Assembly (NCBI RefSeq): GCF_009451885.1
Contig: NZ_WIAO01000005.1
Coordinates: 163,813-227,812, forward strand
Direction: 5' to 3'
Origin: Glycomyces albidus
GTDB taxonomy: Bacteria; Actinomycetota; Actinomycetes; Mycobacteriales; Micromonosporaceae
Length of the DNA: 64,000 nt
The notes under the pieces are model-generated. The model was not told where the DNA came from and searched no databases. It saw only the letters and a list, made by a program, of their open reading frames with translations. A program made the position numbers and the translations under genes. Position 1 is the stretch's first letter. The number at the start of each line of letters is the position of its first letter. Shown here in pieces: positions 16,927 to 25,577 of the stretch.

Positions 16927-17610
16927 CTAGTACCAGCCGACGTCTTCGGAGTGGGCCCACGCCTCGCACGGGGTGCCGTAGCGGCCCTCGATGTAGCCGA
17001 GGCCCCACTTGATCTGGGTGACGGGGTTGGTCTCCCAGTCCGAGCCCGCGCTGGCCATCTTGTCGCCGGGGAGGGCCTGAGGGATGCCGTACGCGCCGAT
17101 GCCGTTGGCGGCGTACTCGTTCCAACCGGACTCGCGGTCCCACAGGGCCACGAGGCAGCCGACCTGCTCGAGGTCGTGGCCGTTCTCCAGCGCCATGGCG
17201 CAGCCGGTGGCCTTGTTCCCGGAGTACTCCTCGCAGCTCGCGGGGATGTCGACCGAGGTGGGGTTGGCGTTCGCCTCGGCTTCGGCCTCGGCCTCCGCGG
17301 CGGCCTGGTCGGCGTCCTCCTGGGCGCTGTTCAGGCTCGCGGCCCGGTCGGCCGCGAAGTCGGCGAGCGCGTCGACCTTGGTCGCGACGTCGGCGCCGGC
17401 CGTCTCCTCGATGTAGTTGACGTGCAGGTAGCGGACTTCCTCGTACGCCTCTTCGGCTTCGGCCTGCTGTTCGGCCGCGGCCTGGCTGGGGTGCTGGGCG
17501 TCCTGCTCCGATGGGTCGTCGGTCACGGCGTTGACGGCTATGACGGCCCCGAGTGCCAGAACGAGCACGGCGGCCAGACGGGCGCCGTAGCGGGTCAGCA
17601 GTGGGATCAT
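16927..17610 (-). CDS. Secreted/membrane-anchored SLT-type lytic transglycosylase-like protein, copy 1
   Basis: This 227-residue paralog of the next gene has the same plan: an anchor helix (AAVLVLALGAVIAV), an acidic Ala/Glu coiled-coil spacer and a lysozyme-like C-terminus with LWDRESGWNE (probable catalytic glutamate), GAYGIPQALPG, WGLGYIEGRYG and a pair of cysteines (SCEEY ... GCAMAL) that may form a disulfide outside the cell. The ATG at 17610 has AGGAG upstream and is preceded almost immediately by the phoH terminator stem. Role: peptidoglycan turnover, resembling actinobacterial resuscitation or SLT enzymes. No c-di-AMP riboswitch fits in the short leader. Confidence 0.83.
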   Translation of the reverse strand: MIPLLTRYGARLAAVLVLALGAVIAVNAVTDDPSEQDAQHPSQAAAEQQAEAEEAYEEVRYLHVNYIEETAGADVATKVDALADFAADRAASLNSAQEDADQAAAEAEAEAEANANPTSVDIPASCEEYSGNKATGCAMALENGHDLEQVGCLVALWDRESGWNEYAANGIGAYGIPQALPGDKMASAGSDWETNPVTQIKWGLGYIEGRYGTPCEAWAHSEDVGWY

Positions 17611-17622
17611 TCGCTCTACTCC

Positions 17623-17660
17623 TGTGTCCCGGGCGTCTGTCCACAGACGCCCGGGACACA
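17623..17660 (-). terminator. 18-bp hairpin terminator of phoH, abutting the next ribosome site
   Basis: tgtgtcccgggcgtctgt pairs perfectly with acagacgcccgggacaca across a two-base loop, 19 bases after the phoH stop. The stem ends right beside the AGGAG that drives the transglycosylase ATG at 17610. Confidence 0.75.
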
Positions 17661-17679
17661 GCATGCCAGAGCAGGCCGG

Positions 17680-18963
17680 TCAGCCTTCGAGCAGGTTGGT
17701 GACCATTTCCGCGATCTCCGAACGCTCACTGCGCGTAAGCGTCACGTGCGCGAAGAGTGGGTGGCCCTTCAGCACGTCGATGACGCTGGCGACCCCGTCG
17801 AAGCGGCCCACCCGCAGGTTGTCGCGCTGGGCGACGTCGTGGGTGAGCACCACTTTGGAGCCCTGGCCGATGCGGGAGAGCACCGTCAGCAGCACGCCGC
17901 GCTCGAGCGACTGCGCTTCGTCGACGATGACGAACGCGTCGTGGAGGCTGCGGCCCCGGATGTGGGTCAGCGGCAGGACCTCGAGCAGCCCGCGCTCGAC
18001 GACCTCGGAGATCACGTTGTCGTTCGTGACCGCGCCGAGCGTGTCGAACACCGCCTGCGCCCAGGGGCTCATCTTCTCGCCCTCGGACCCGGGCAGGTAG
18101 CCGAGCTGCTGGCCGCCGACCGCATACAGCGGGCGGAACACGATGACCTTCTTGAAGAGCTCGCGCTCCAGCGACTGCTCCAGGCCCGCGCACAGCGCCA
18201 TCGCGGACTTGCCGGTGCCGGCCTTGCCGCCGAGGGAGACGATCCCGATCTCGGGGTCGAGCAGCAGGTCGATGGCGACGCGCTGCTCTGCGGAGCGGCC
18301 GTGGATCCCGAAGGCCTCCCGGCCGCGCACGAGGCGGATCTTCTTGTCGACGGTGACGCGGCCCAGCGCCTTCGAACTCGTGCCGTTGAGCACGAGCCCG
18401 GTGTGGCAGGGCAGTTCCACGTCGTGGGGGAGGTCCACGTCGCCGCCGTCGAAGAGGGCGTCGATCACCTCGTCGGCCACCGCGAGCTCGGCCATGCCCG
18501 ACCAGGTCGGGTCGACCGCCTGGCCGTGCCGGTACTCCTCGGTGGGGATGCCGACCGCGGAGGCCTTCACCCGCAGCGGCATGTCCTTGGTGACGAGTAC
18601 GGCGTCGGCGCCTTCGAGTCCGAGGGCGCGCGTGACGGCGATGATCCGCGAATCGTTCGTGTCCACGGCGAAGCCGGCCGGAAGGCCGGAGGTGTCGACG
18701 TGGTTGAGTTCGACCCGGATGGAACCGCCGTGGTCCCCGATGTCGATGGGCTGGTCGAGACGGCCGTGCTTGATGCGCAGTTCGTCGAGGCGCCGGAGGC
18801 ACTCCCGGGCGAACCAGCCCAGCTCGGGATGGTGGCGTTTGGCTTCCAGCTCGCTGACTACGACGAGCGGGATGACCACGTGGTGTTCGTCGAACCGTGA
18901 GAACGCTCCTGGGTCTGACAGCAGAACCGAAGTGTCGAGGACGTAAGTGCGTTGCACTGGCAC
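17680..18963 (-). CDS. PhoH2-type PIN-PhoH ATPase
   Basis: The 427-residue protein joins an N-terminal PIN RNase domain ([44 protein letters not shown]) to a C-terminal PhoH ATPase with Walker [12 protein letters not shown] near 243 and Walker B FVIVDEAQ near 344, followed by [14 protein letters not shown]. Proteins of this PhoH2 layout act as ATP-dependent RNA unwinding and cleaving enzymes. The GTG at 18963 has GGGAGG 6-7 bases upstream. The length is standard for actinobacterial PhoH2. It is monocistronic, closed by a strong hairpin, and divergent from the FtsK-like cluster. Confidence 0.92.
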   Translation of the reverse strand: MPVQRTYVLDTSVLLSDPGAFSRFDEHHVVIPLVVVSELEAKRHHPELGWFARECLRRLDELRIKHGRLDQPIDIGDHGGSIRVELNHVDTSGLPAGFAVDTNDSRIIAVTRALGLEGADAVLVTKDMPLRVKASAVGIPTEEYRHGQAVDPTWSGMAELAVADEVIDALFDGGDVDLPHDVELPCHTGLVLNGTSSKALGRVTVDKKIRLVRGREAFGIHGRSAEQRVAIDLLLDPEIGIVSLGGKAGTGKSAMALCAGLEQSLERELFKKVIVFRPLYAVGGQQLGYLPGSEGEKMSPWAQAVFDTLGAVTNDNVISEVVERGLLEVLPLTHIRGRSLHDAFVIVDEAQSLERGVLLTVLSRIGQGSKVVLTHDVAQRDNLRVGRFDGVASVIDVLKGHPLFAHVTLTRSERSEIAEMVTNLLEG

Positions 18964-19200
18964 GGTCGCCTCCCGGGTGTCGATGTGTGGGGGACGGCCT
19001 CGGCGAAGCCTGCGAGCCGAAGCTCCGGCCCTACCCCGTTGGTACTCACACTCTAGTTGGGAGGTACGTCACTCCGCCACCGTTAAATGCAACGAAAGCA
19101 ACACTGGTTGTCACTGGACAGTCGGGAATCCGACAAACCAGACACGCCGGGTTGCGACGTGATCACTGAAAGTGGGCCACGTCTCCGCGAGAATAGGCAC

Positions 19201-19467
19201 GTGTCCACCGTGAGCGTCGCCGAACTCAAGTCCGCCATCGCCGCCGCCCTCCAGCAGGTCCGCGACGGGCAGGCCGCCATCACGTCCGCCATCCAGAACA
19301 TCGAAGCGGCCCAAGGCGGCCTGACCGCGGTCACCGCCGGCTCCGGCCACGACTCCGTCGCCACCGCCCAGGCCGCGCTCGCCCAGGCCTCCGCGGAACT
19401 CGAGCAGTCCCTGGCGGCGACCTTCGCCGCCGCCGAGCAGGCCGAGGCGTACGCCGCGACCCTCTAG
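19201..19467 (+). CDS. Small all-helical protein opening the FtsK/EccC-like cluster (DUF6244/WXG-like size)
   Basis: This 88-residue protein is predicted to be two Ala/Gln-rich helices (VAELKSAIAAALQQVRDGQ and AQAALAQASAELEQSLAATF) separated by a Gly-Ser turn (TAGSGHDS). Length and hairpin shape recall WXG100 secretion substrates and the DUF6244 family, but there is no WxG motif at the turn. The GTG at 19201 is supported by the GTG-TCC start context; the longer frame upstream has no ribosome site and translation may be leaderless. It precedes the next gene by 13 bases and appears to start a four-gene operon ending at 24260. Confidence 0.6.
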   Translation: MSTVSVAELKSAIAAALQQVRDGQAAITSAIQNIEAAQGGLTAVTAGSGHDSVATAQAALAQASAELEQSLAATFAAAEQAEAYAATL

Positions 19468-19480
19468 AACGGAGACCCCT

Positions 19481-20278
19481 GTGGACGTCGCCGCCCTCGC
19501 CGGGAGCCTCAAGTCCCTCGCCGCCGACCTCCCGTTCCTCGTGCTCGACACCGCCGACGGGCATTTCGAGGCCGCCCAGGCCGAACTGAAGGAATCCTCG
19601 CGCGAGTCCAATGCCGAGATCGGCCTCCACAAGCTCGGCGCCGCCCGCGAACGCCTCGGCGCGGCCCGCACCCGCCTCGGCGAGGCCGCCGAGGCGATCG
19701 ACGACTACCTCGCGGCGATCGGCGCCGGCACCACGCCCGCCCCGGCCGCGACCGCCGCCCCGGGCGCCCCCGCCGCAGCGCCGGCCCCAGTGGACCCTCG
19801 ACAGTGGTGGACCGACCGCGTCAACCAGCTCTGCGACCGCGACGGCGACCCCGAACCCGAGAAGGTCCCGCCGACCCGCCTGTTCAACGAGCTGCTCAAG
19901 GCCGCCGGCGACGGCAACGCCGACGCCTACTGCAAGCGCTTGCGCGACGCGGGTCCCGAGACCGGCGTGAAACTCCCGGGCCTGGCCTGGCCGCTCGTGC
20001 GCAGCCTCGCGGCCGAGCACCTGGGCCGCAACCCGAACGCGAGCGACGTCCCCGCCCTGCGCGACAAGTGCGTCGCGAAGGTCCGCTCGCTCGTGCCCAA
20101 GGCCGAACCGGTCCACGTGGCCGAGGCGCTCGCCTCGGCCTGCACCCTCGGATGCGGCGCCGGCGACGACGCCGCCCGCACCGCCGCGATCGGCCCCGCG
20201 CTGGTCGCCGCGCTGCACCGCCTGCCGCGGCAGCGCCCGCAAGACGTGCACGACCGCAAGACCGAGCGGAGGGCCTGA
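19481..20278 (+). CDS. Helical protein with C-terminal Trp/Cys domain in the FtsK-like cluster
   Basis: I do not recognise the family of this 265-residue protein. Residues 1-85 are helical, similar in character to the small protein before it. A Pro/Ala linker (about 87-103) leads to a C-terminal domain beginning WWTDRVNQLCDRDGD, with cysteines in LCDRD, AYCKRL, DKCVAK and CTLGCGAG. The cysteine set could bind a metal, though no standard finger is evident. The GTG at 19481 has GGAGA seven bases upstream. It sits two bases ahead of the ATPase gene, so it is probably a component or substrate adaptor of the same machine. Confidence 0.6.
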   Translation: MDVAALAGSLKSLAADLPFLVLDTADGHFEAAQAELKESSRESNAEIGLHKLGAARERLGAARTRLGEAAEAIDDYLAAIGAGTTPAPAATAAPGAPAAAPAPVDPRQWWTDRVNQLCDRDGDPEPEKVPPTRLFNELLKAAGDGNADAYCKRLRDAGPETGVKLPGLAWPLVRSLAAEHLGRNPNASDVPALRDKCVAKVRSLVPKAEPVHVAEALASACTLGCGAGDDAARTAAIGPALVAALHRLPRQRPQDVHDRKTERRA

Positions 20279-20280
20279 CC

Positions 20281-23200
20281 ATGAGCAGCTGGCGCAGACG
20301 ACTGGTGGCCGCCATGGGCGACGAACTCGGCCGCGCCCGCGGCGAGGCCCGCCTCCTCGCCGAACGCACCGCCGCCCGGGCCGAGGCCGAACACGCCCGC
20401 GCCGAACTCGTCATCGGCGACGCGGACCGCAAGCAGACCCAGCTCCGCAACATCCACAAGAAGATGATCGCCACCCTCGAGGCCCGCAAGGCCGCCGCCG
20501 TCGAACGCGCCCACGAAGCCGCCGCGCAGGCGGCGGCGGACGCCGCCCCGGCCGCGGCCGGGGCACAGTGGACCCACTGGAAACCCGAATCCGGGCTCAC
20601 CCGCGGCCCCGCGCCACTCCTGCGCATCGGCCGCATCGCCGGCAGCGCCGTCCGGCGCGCCGACCTGTCCTCTTCTTCCCCTTCCCCGTGCCCACCCGCC
20701 ACCGCCACCTCCGTTTCGAGCACCGCAGGCGACCGGCACGCCGGCCGGGTCGTCGACAGCGGGCCGGCTGCCGCAGGCGCGGGGAGTCTGTCCCTTTCCC
20801 CATCCCCGCCCGCCGCCACCGCCCACGTTTCGAGCAGCGCTGAAGACCTGAGCGCAGGGAGCGGGCCCGCTGCCGCCGGGGCAGGGATCTCCTTCCCATC
20901 CCCCTACCCACCCGCCGCCACCGCCTCCGTTTCGAGCAGCTCAGGGGAGTGGGGCGCCGACCGGGGCGCCGGCAGCCGGTCCGACGCCGCCGCCGGGGGT
21001 CTATCCCTTTCCCCTTCCCCGTGCCCACCCGCCACCACCACCTCCTTGAGCAGCAATGAAACAAGCGGGACCGGGGCGGAAGCGGGACGCGCCGCAGCTT
21101 CCGGTGGGTCGGGGTCGGTCGCGGGTTCCGGCTCGGCCGCTGCCGGAGCCGTTGACGTCGCCCTCGCCTCCGCCGGTCCCGTCGTGCGGGCCCGCGGTGT
21201 GGATGCCGGTGATGCTGCTCGACTCACCGATCCCGGTGGCGCGGTTGCCGTCTCCTCTCTCTCGTGCGCCGAGACCGGTGAGGCGAGTGTGACAGGGGGG
21301 TACGACAATTCCGGACTCTCGGTGACCGACACCTCACTCCCTGCTCTGATTCCGTTGCTCGACCGGTCGCATCTGCGGATCGATTCCTCTGCGGCCCATG
21401 CGCTTCCGGGGATCCTGCTGCGCGCGGTCGGGTCCGCGCCCGCCGGGCTCGTGCGGCTCCATGTGTACGACCCCGAGCACCTCGGCGGGTCGCTGTCGGC
21501 GTTCGCCGCGCTCGGCAAAGCCGGGCTGCTCTCGTTCGTCGGCCCCTCGGGCCTGCGGGAAGAGCTCGACTCGCTGGTGGAGACCGTCCGGCGCGTCAAC
21601 GCCGACGTGCTCGCCGGCGAGCACGCCTCACTCGCCGCGCTCGCCGCCGCGACCGGTCGCCGGCCCGAGCCGTGGCGCGTGCTGGTGCTCCTCAACGCCG
21701 ACCTCGCCTCCTGGCCCGCCCACGACCAGGCCCAGCTCGCTCGGCTGCGCCGCACCGGCGTCGCCGCCGGGGTGCACCTCGTCATCGTCGGCGACGACGA
21801 CGCCGGGCCCGCCGACCTGCCGCGCCTGACCGCGACCTTCGCGACCGCGCTCCCCGGCGCCCCGATCGAACTCGACCCGCCCCCGCCCGCGACCGCGATC
21901 ACCAACGCCGCCAAGCTCATCGCCGAGAAGCACCGCGCCGGCAGGGAACCCGCCCGCCTGGTCGACCTCCTCCCGCAGCGGCTGTGGACCGCCTCCTCCG
22001 CCGCCGGACTCCAGGCCCCCATCGGCGAGACCGCCGCCGGCGACGTGGCGAAGATCAGCCTCGGCGACAACCCGCCCCACGCCCTCGTCGGCGGCCCCTC
22101 CGGCTCCGGCAAGACCAACCTCCTCTACGCCTGGATCGCCGGACTCGCCTCCAACTACAGCCCCGACGAACTCGCGCTGTACCTTCTCGACTTCAAAGAG
22201 GGCGTCTCCTTCGCGCGCTTCGCCTCCGGCCGCCGCGACCCCACCTGGCTCCCGCACGTGCGCCTCGTCGGCGTCAACATCAACGACGACCGCGAATTCG
22301 GCCTCGCCCTCCTGCGCCACCTCAAAGACGAGCTGCGCCGCCGCGCCGAGGCCGCCAAAGCCCACGAGGCCACCAAGCTCGAAGAGCTCCGCGCCGCCGA
22401 CCCCGACGGCCACTGGCCCCGCATAGTAGCCATAGTGGACGAATTCCAGGTGCTCCTCGAAGCCCGCGACTCCGTCACCGACGAAGCCGTGCAGCTCCTC
22501 GAAGACCTCGCCCGCCGCGGCCGCAGCCAAGGCATCCACCTCGTCCTCGCCTCCCAGGACGTCGCCGGCATCGAGGCCCTGTGGGGCCGGCCCAGCCTCG
22601 TCGCCCAGTTCACCCTCCGCATCGCCCTCCCCAAGGCCCGCAGGGTCCTCGCCGAGACCAACCACGCCGCCGACACCGTCCCGCGCTTCCACGCCGTCGT
22701 CAACGACGAGTCCGGCCACACCGGCGCCGACCGGATCGTCGCCGTCCCCAACGCCGGCCACGCCGACGCCTGGGAACCCCTCCAGCAGCGCCTCTGGGAG
22801 GCCCGCCCGGCCGGCAACGAGCCGCCCGCGCTCTTCGACGGCGACATCGTCCCCGAACTCCACGTCGACGCGCCCGCCGGCGAGACCGCGCTCCTCGGCC
22901 AGACCATCGACGTCGCCTCGCGCGGCGCCGAACTCGCCCTCCACCGCGCCCCCGGACGCAACCTCGCCGTCCTCGGCACCCGCACCGGCGAAGCCGCCGA
23001 CATCCTCGCCGCCGCAGCCCTCACCGCGGCCCGCGGCCGCCGCATCTGCGTCGACATCTGCTGCCTCGAACCCGACGCCGCCGCCTCCGCGCTCGCCCTC
23101 GCCGCCGCCCTCGAGACCGAAGGCGCCGACGTCGACTGGCACGACGACCTCGACTCCGCCTGCAAGGACTGGGAGACCCGCTGCGACGGGACGCTCCGCC

Positions 23201-23589
23201 TCAACCTCGTCTACGCCGTCGACGCAGGCTCGGCCCGGCTCGACGCCGCCGGCACGGCCCGCCTGCGCCGCATGCTCATCGACGGCCCCGAACGGCACCT
23301 CCACACGCTCGGCTGGTGGCGCTCGGTCCCGCGCCTCCGCGACGACCTCGGCGGCTTCTCGGCCCGGTTCGACGCCGTCGACGCCTGGCTCGCCCTCGAC
23401 GTCCAGGGCCCCGAGCTCGCGCCGCTCTCGCCCGGCAGCGGCGGCCCCGCCTGGTACCCGCGCGTGCGCCGCGGCCTCTACTTCGACCGGGCCCGGCACC
23501 GCGCCCCGCAGGTCGTCATCCCCTACCGGACCACCGCGCTGCTGCCGAACCCGTCGGCCGTACTCGACCTGCCCGGAGGAACGCCATGA
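20281..23589 (+). CDS. FtsK/SpoIIIE (EccC-like) ATPase with a long low-complexity insert
   Basis: The 1102-residue protein has an N-terminal coiled coil (1-90), a Ser/Pro/Ala low-complexity segment (about 129-330), then an FtsK/SpoIIIE-type ATPase. Walker A GGPSGSGKTN lies near 602-611, YLLDFKEGVSFARF follows, Walker B is VAIVDEFQ near 716-723, and GRSQGIHLVLASQD is the typical translocase sensor motif. A second, degenerate ATPase-like domain follows (VLGTRTGEAADIL). That tandem layout resembles EccC of type VII secretion more than chromosomal FtsK, which needs N-terminal membrane helices that are absent here. The ATG at 20281 is two bases after the previous stop and the last codons overlap the next start. 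Cargo (protein or DNA) is not determined. Confidence 0.8.
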   Translation: MSSWRRRLVAAMGDELGRARGEARLLAERTAARAEAEHARAELVIGDADRKQTQLRNIHKKMIATLEARKAAAVERAHEAAAQAAADAAPAAAGAQWTHWKPESGLTRGPAPLLRIGRIAGSAVRRADLSSSSPSPCPPATATSVSSTAGDRHAGRVVDSGPAAAGAGSLSLSPSPPAATAHVSSSAEDLSAGSGPAAAGAGISFPSPYPPAATASVSSSSGEWGADRGAGSRSDAAAGGLSLSPSPCPPATTTSLSSNETSGTGAEAGRAAASGGSGSVAGSGSAAAGAVDVALASAGPVVRARGVDAGDAARLTDPGGAVAVSSLSCAETGEASVTGGYDNSGLSVTDTSLPALIPLLDRSHLRIDSSAAHALPGILLRAVGSAPAGLVRLHVYDPEHLGGSLSAFAALGKAGLLSFVGPSGLREELDSLVETVRRVNADVLAGEHASLAALAAATGRRPEPWRVLVLLNADLASWPAHDQAQLARLRRTGVAAGVHLVIVGDDDAGPADLPRLTATFATALPGAPIELDPPPPATAITNAAKLIAEKHRAGREPARLVDLLPQRLWTASSAAGLQAPIGETAAGDVAKISLGDNPPHALVGGPSGSGKTNLLYAWIAGLASNYSPDELALYLLDFKEGVSFARFASGRRDPTWLPHVRLVGVNINDDREFGLALLRHLKDELRRRAEAAKAHEATKLEELRAADPDGHWPRIVAIVDEFQVLLEARDSVTDEAVQLLEDLARRGRSQGIHLVLASQDVAGIEALWGRPSLVAQFTLRIALPKARRVLAETNHAADTVPRFHAVVNDESGHTGADRIVAVPNAGHADAWEPLQQRLWEARPAGNEPPALFDGDIVPELHVDAPAGETALLGQTIDVASRGAELALHRAPGRNLAVLGTRTGEAADILAAAALTAARGRRICVDICCLEPDAAASALALAAALETEGADVDWHDDLDSACKDWETRCDGTLRLNLVYAVDAGSARLDAAGTARLRRMLIDGPERHLHTLGWWRSVPRLRDDLGGFSARFDAVDAWLALDVQGPELAPLSPGSGGPAWYPRVRRGLYFDRARHRAPQVVIPYRTTALLPNPSAVLDLPGGTP
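20665..21060 (+). repeat. Degenerate tandem repeat inside the FtsK-like gene
   Basis: Four imperfect copies of roughly 100-120 bases repeat inside the coding frame. Each contains a C/T-rich block (ccttccccgtgcccacccgc type), a gccaccgcc block and tttcgagcagc or a near copy, encoding SLSPSPCPPATA-SVSS units separated by Gly/Ala stretches. The frame is kept across all copies. Confidence 0.7.
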
Positions 23590-24260
23590 CCGACAGCGCC
23601 GCCACCACCGCCTACGCCGACGCCGTCGCCGCGTACCTGAAGGACCGCGCCGACGCCGACGCCGAGATCCGCGCCGCGAACACCGCGTACCGCGACGAGT
23701 CCGACCGGGTCGCCGCCGCCGTCGAAGCCGCCCGCACCGCCCGCGACGAGGCCGAGCGCGCCCGCATCGAAGCCGCCGCGCTCGTCGCCGAGACCGACAA
23801 GACCGTCGCGATCCTCTGGCGCTCCCTCGGCGACTTCGTCGGCCACCGCCGCACCGGCCCGACCCCGCCGGCCGGCGAGCCCGACCCCGAGCCGGACGCC
23901 GACCGCGTCCGGATGCGCCTGGAGCGCTCCGGGCGCCTCCTCTCCCTCGCCCGGCAGGGTGAACTCCCGATCGAGGCGCCCCGCCACACCGAGGCCACCG
24001 CCGCGGCCATCGGCGCCTCGACCGGCGCGCTCGCCGTCGCCGTCGCACTCGGCGTCCTCCGCGCGGACGACGGCGCGCTCCGGGAGGCGCTTGCCGCACT
24101 CACCCTGTTCCTGGGCATCGCCACCGGTCCGATCGCCCTCGGCGTCTGGCTGTCGTGGCAGTACCGCGTGCGCCCGCGCCCCGGGCAGACCCTCGCGTGC
24201 GTGGGCGCGGCGGTGGCCGCGGTGTGCGCGCTGGCGGGCCTCTTCTTGCGGGGCCTGTGA
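23586..24260 (+). CDS. Coiled-coil membrane protein of the FtsK-like cluster
   Basis: This 224-residue protein has a long charged coiled coil at residues ~10-75 (Ala/Arg/Asp/Glu heptads), a Pro/Asp-rich linker, and about three C-terminal membrane helices: AIGASTGALAVAVALGVL, LAALTLFLGIATGPIALGVWLSW and ACVGAAVAAVCALAGLFL. Its ATG overlaps the ATPase stop (ATGA), so it is coupled to that gene and likely anchors the soluble ATPase at the membrane. No family was recognised. A short gap and fresh ribosome site separate it from the next gene, so the operon may end here. Confidence 0.65.
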   Translation: MTDSAATTAYADAVAAYLKDRADADAEIRAANTAYRDESDRVAAAVEAARTARDEAERARIEAAALVAETDKTVAILWRSLGDFVGHRRTGPTPPAGEPDPEPDADRVRMRLERSGRLLSLARQGELPIEAPRHTEATAAAIGASTGALAVAVALGVLRADDGALREALAALTLFLGIATGPIALGVWLSWQYRVRPRPGQTLACVGAAVAAVCALAGLFLRGL

Positions 24261-24320
24261 CGAGCGCTTGACTCGATGGGGTACACCTGGAGCGTTCCTG
24301 AAACGTGAGGAGACCCGTCA

Positions 24321-24875
24321 ATGGCCGCCATCGACGACACCGGCTCGTGGCAATACGGCCCGCTGCCGTCCACTGACGACGCTCCGGCCTGGATCTACGG
24401 GATCGTCCCGGACGGCTGGATAGCCGGGATGCCGGAGGTCACCGTCGACCGCGACGAGATGATCATCATCTGCCCGCTGCCGACCCCGGACCACCCGGCG
24501 GACGCGACCGAGTCCGACCGCGCCGCCACCGAGGAGGGCCGGATCTCCCGGTTCCGGGAGGCCACCCGCGACATGCGGGTGCAGATCGCGCAGCAGCTCC
24601 AGTACCGCTACCACCGGCAGGCGTCGTGGGGGGCGCGCTGCGGGTCGACCACCATGGTCTTCACCCACCAGTCGATGCCGGTGACGACCCGGCTGCGCCA
24701 GCCCGAGCGGCTGGTCCTCGACACGCTCGTCGGCTCCGGCGTGGCCGCGTCCCGCCAGGACGCGCTCGCCTGGTGCGTGCGCCTGGTCGAGCAGCACGCC
24801 GAGGACTGGCTCAAGGAGCTGCGCGAGGCGATGCTCAGCGTCGACGAGCTGCGCCGCCGCGGCCCCGCCGTCTGA
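24321..24875 (+). CDS. Conserved-looking hypothetical protein, 184 residues
   Basis: The product is soluble and unrecognised. It has an N-terminal half rich in Pro/Asp/Trp (GSWQYGPLPSTDDAPAW) and a C-terminal helical domain (RLVLDTLVGSGVAASRQDAL, LVEQHAEDWLKELREAM) that looks like a helix bundle or small regulatory fold. The ATG at 24321 follows GTGAGGAG nicely. It lies 60 bases downstream of the FtsK-like cluster in the same direction and is closed by a strong hairpin, so it could be the last gene of that transcript or an independent housekeeping gene. Confidence 0.6.
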   Translation: MAAIDDTGSWQYGPLPSTDDAPAWIYGIVPDGWIAGMPEVTVDRDEMIIICPLPTPDHPADATESDRAATEEGRISRFREATRDMRVQIAQQLQYRYHRQASWGARCGSTTMVFTHQSMPVTTRLRQPERLVLDTLVGSGVAASRQDALAWCVRLVEQHAEDWLKELREAMLSVDELRRRGPAV

Positions 24876-24886
24876 CCGAGATGCCG

Positions 24887-24918
24887 AAGGGGCGGAGACG
24901 CGTGCGTCTCCGCCCCTT
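24887..24918 (+). terminator. 15-bp hairpin terminator ending the FtsK-like region
   Basis: aaggggcggagacgc pairs perfectly with gcgtctccgcccctt over a two-base loop, 11 bases after the stop at 24875, followed by T/C-rich sequence. Confidence 0.8.
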
Positions 24919-25046
24919 TCCTCATGCTCGTTTCACGCTTCCGGGTGACAGGTCGGCGGCCGGGGCCGGGATGGTCGGACCCTCGGGCCACGCTGGTGGG
25001 GCGGGCCCGGATCGCGGCGCCGATCTGCTCTCGGTGCTCGCACCCG

Positions 25047-25163
25047 CTATGTGATCGCGAGATAGACCAGGACGATCGCCAGCACGAGCGCGAGCGCGAC
25101 CGCGAAGGCGATGACTCCGGTCCTGGTGCGGTCCGGCTGCGGTTCCGGTTCTCGGTGCGCCAT
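25047..25163 (-). CDS. 38-residue single-pass membrane microprotein
   Basis: A minus-strand frame encodes a charged, Pro-rich N-terminus (MAHREPEPQPDRTRTG) followed by one uninterrupted membrane helix of about 21 residues (VIAFAVALALVLAIVLVYLA) and stops at a TAG. The ATG at 25163 has GGAGA seven bases upstream. Small inner-membrane proteins of this shape often modulate transporters or kinases; no partner is adjacent. The reading is supported by the ribosome site and the sharply defined helix, not by homology. Confidence 0.55.
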   Translation of the reverse strand: MAHREPEPQPDRTRTGVIAFAVALALVLAIVLVYLAIT

Positions 25164-25577
25164 CGGCGTCTCCAACGGTTCGTCTCACTGTGATGCTGCT
25201 GTGCATCTTCGCCCAAGACGCCCTGCTGTGGGCTGATTCACGCCAAAAGAGTCCACAGCGTGTCCGTAACCGGTTTGCGATCGCGATCTAACGCGCTCGT
25301 TCCATGATCGAAACCGATCGCATTAGTTGAGAGCAATAGTCAAATTCCTGCTCAGATGATCGGTGCTGCTCGGTAAAGCAGAAAGTGCAAGTAGTTGTGA
25401 TCGTTTCGAGCTTGAATGCGCACGCGGACGAGGGTCGCATACGGAACACCTGTTCAAGGACCGCTCAATCACGCACGAGTCCCTGCGCGTTCGCTCCGGT
25501 TCCCGTAGCGTCCGAAGGACCGGGCATCGCGCCGGCCGCGCCCGCGCCGTGCCCAGAAGCCGACCGAAGGAGCCACC
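25164..25577 (+). other. Leader/promoter region of pckG
   Basis: This ~410-base gap between the microprotein and pckG is relatively AT-rich in its centre (25200-25470). It holds no convincing gene; the longer frames crossing it are shadows. It must contain the pckG promoter, but I could not pick a consensus pair with confidence. Confidence 0.4.

Noticed and set aside
17611..17679. c-di-AMP riboswitch before the transglycosylases
   Set aside because: Such switches are common before resuscitation-type genes in actinomycetes, but only 69 bases are available and they are filled by a simple terminator stem.
19804..24260. Very long extensions upstream of the FtsK-like and membrane-protein starts
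   Set aside because: They read through other genes in the wrong frame (Arg/Pro-rich). Starts at 20281 and 23586 are fixed by ATGA junctions and sensible N-termini.
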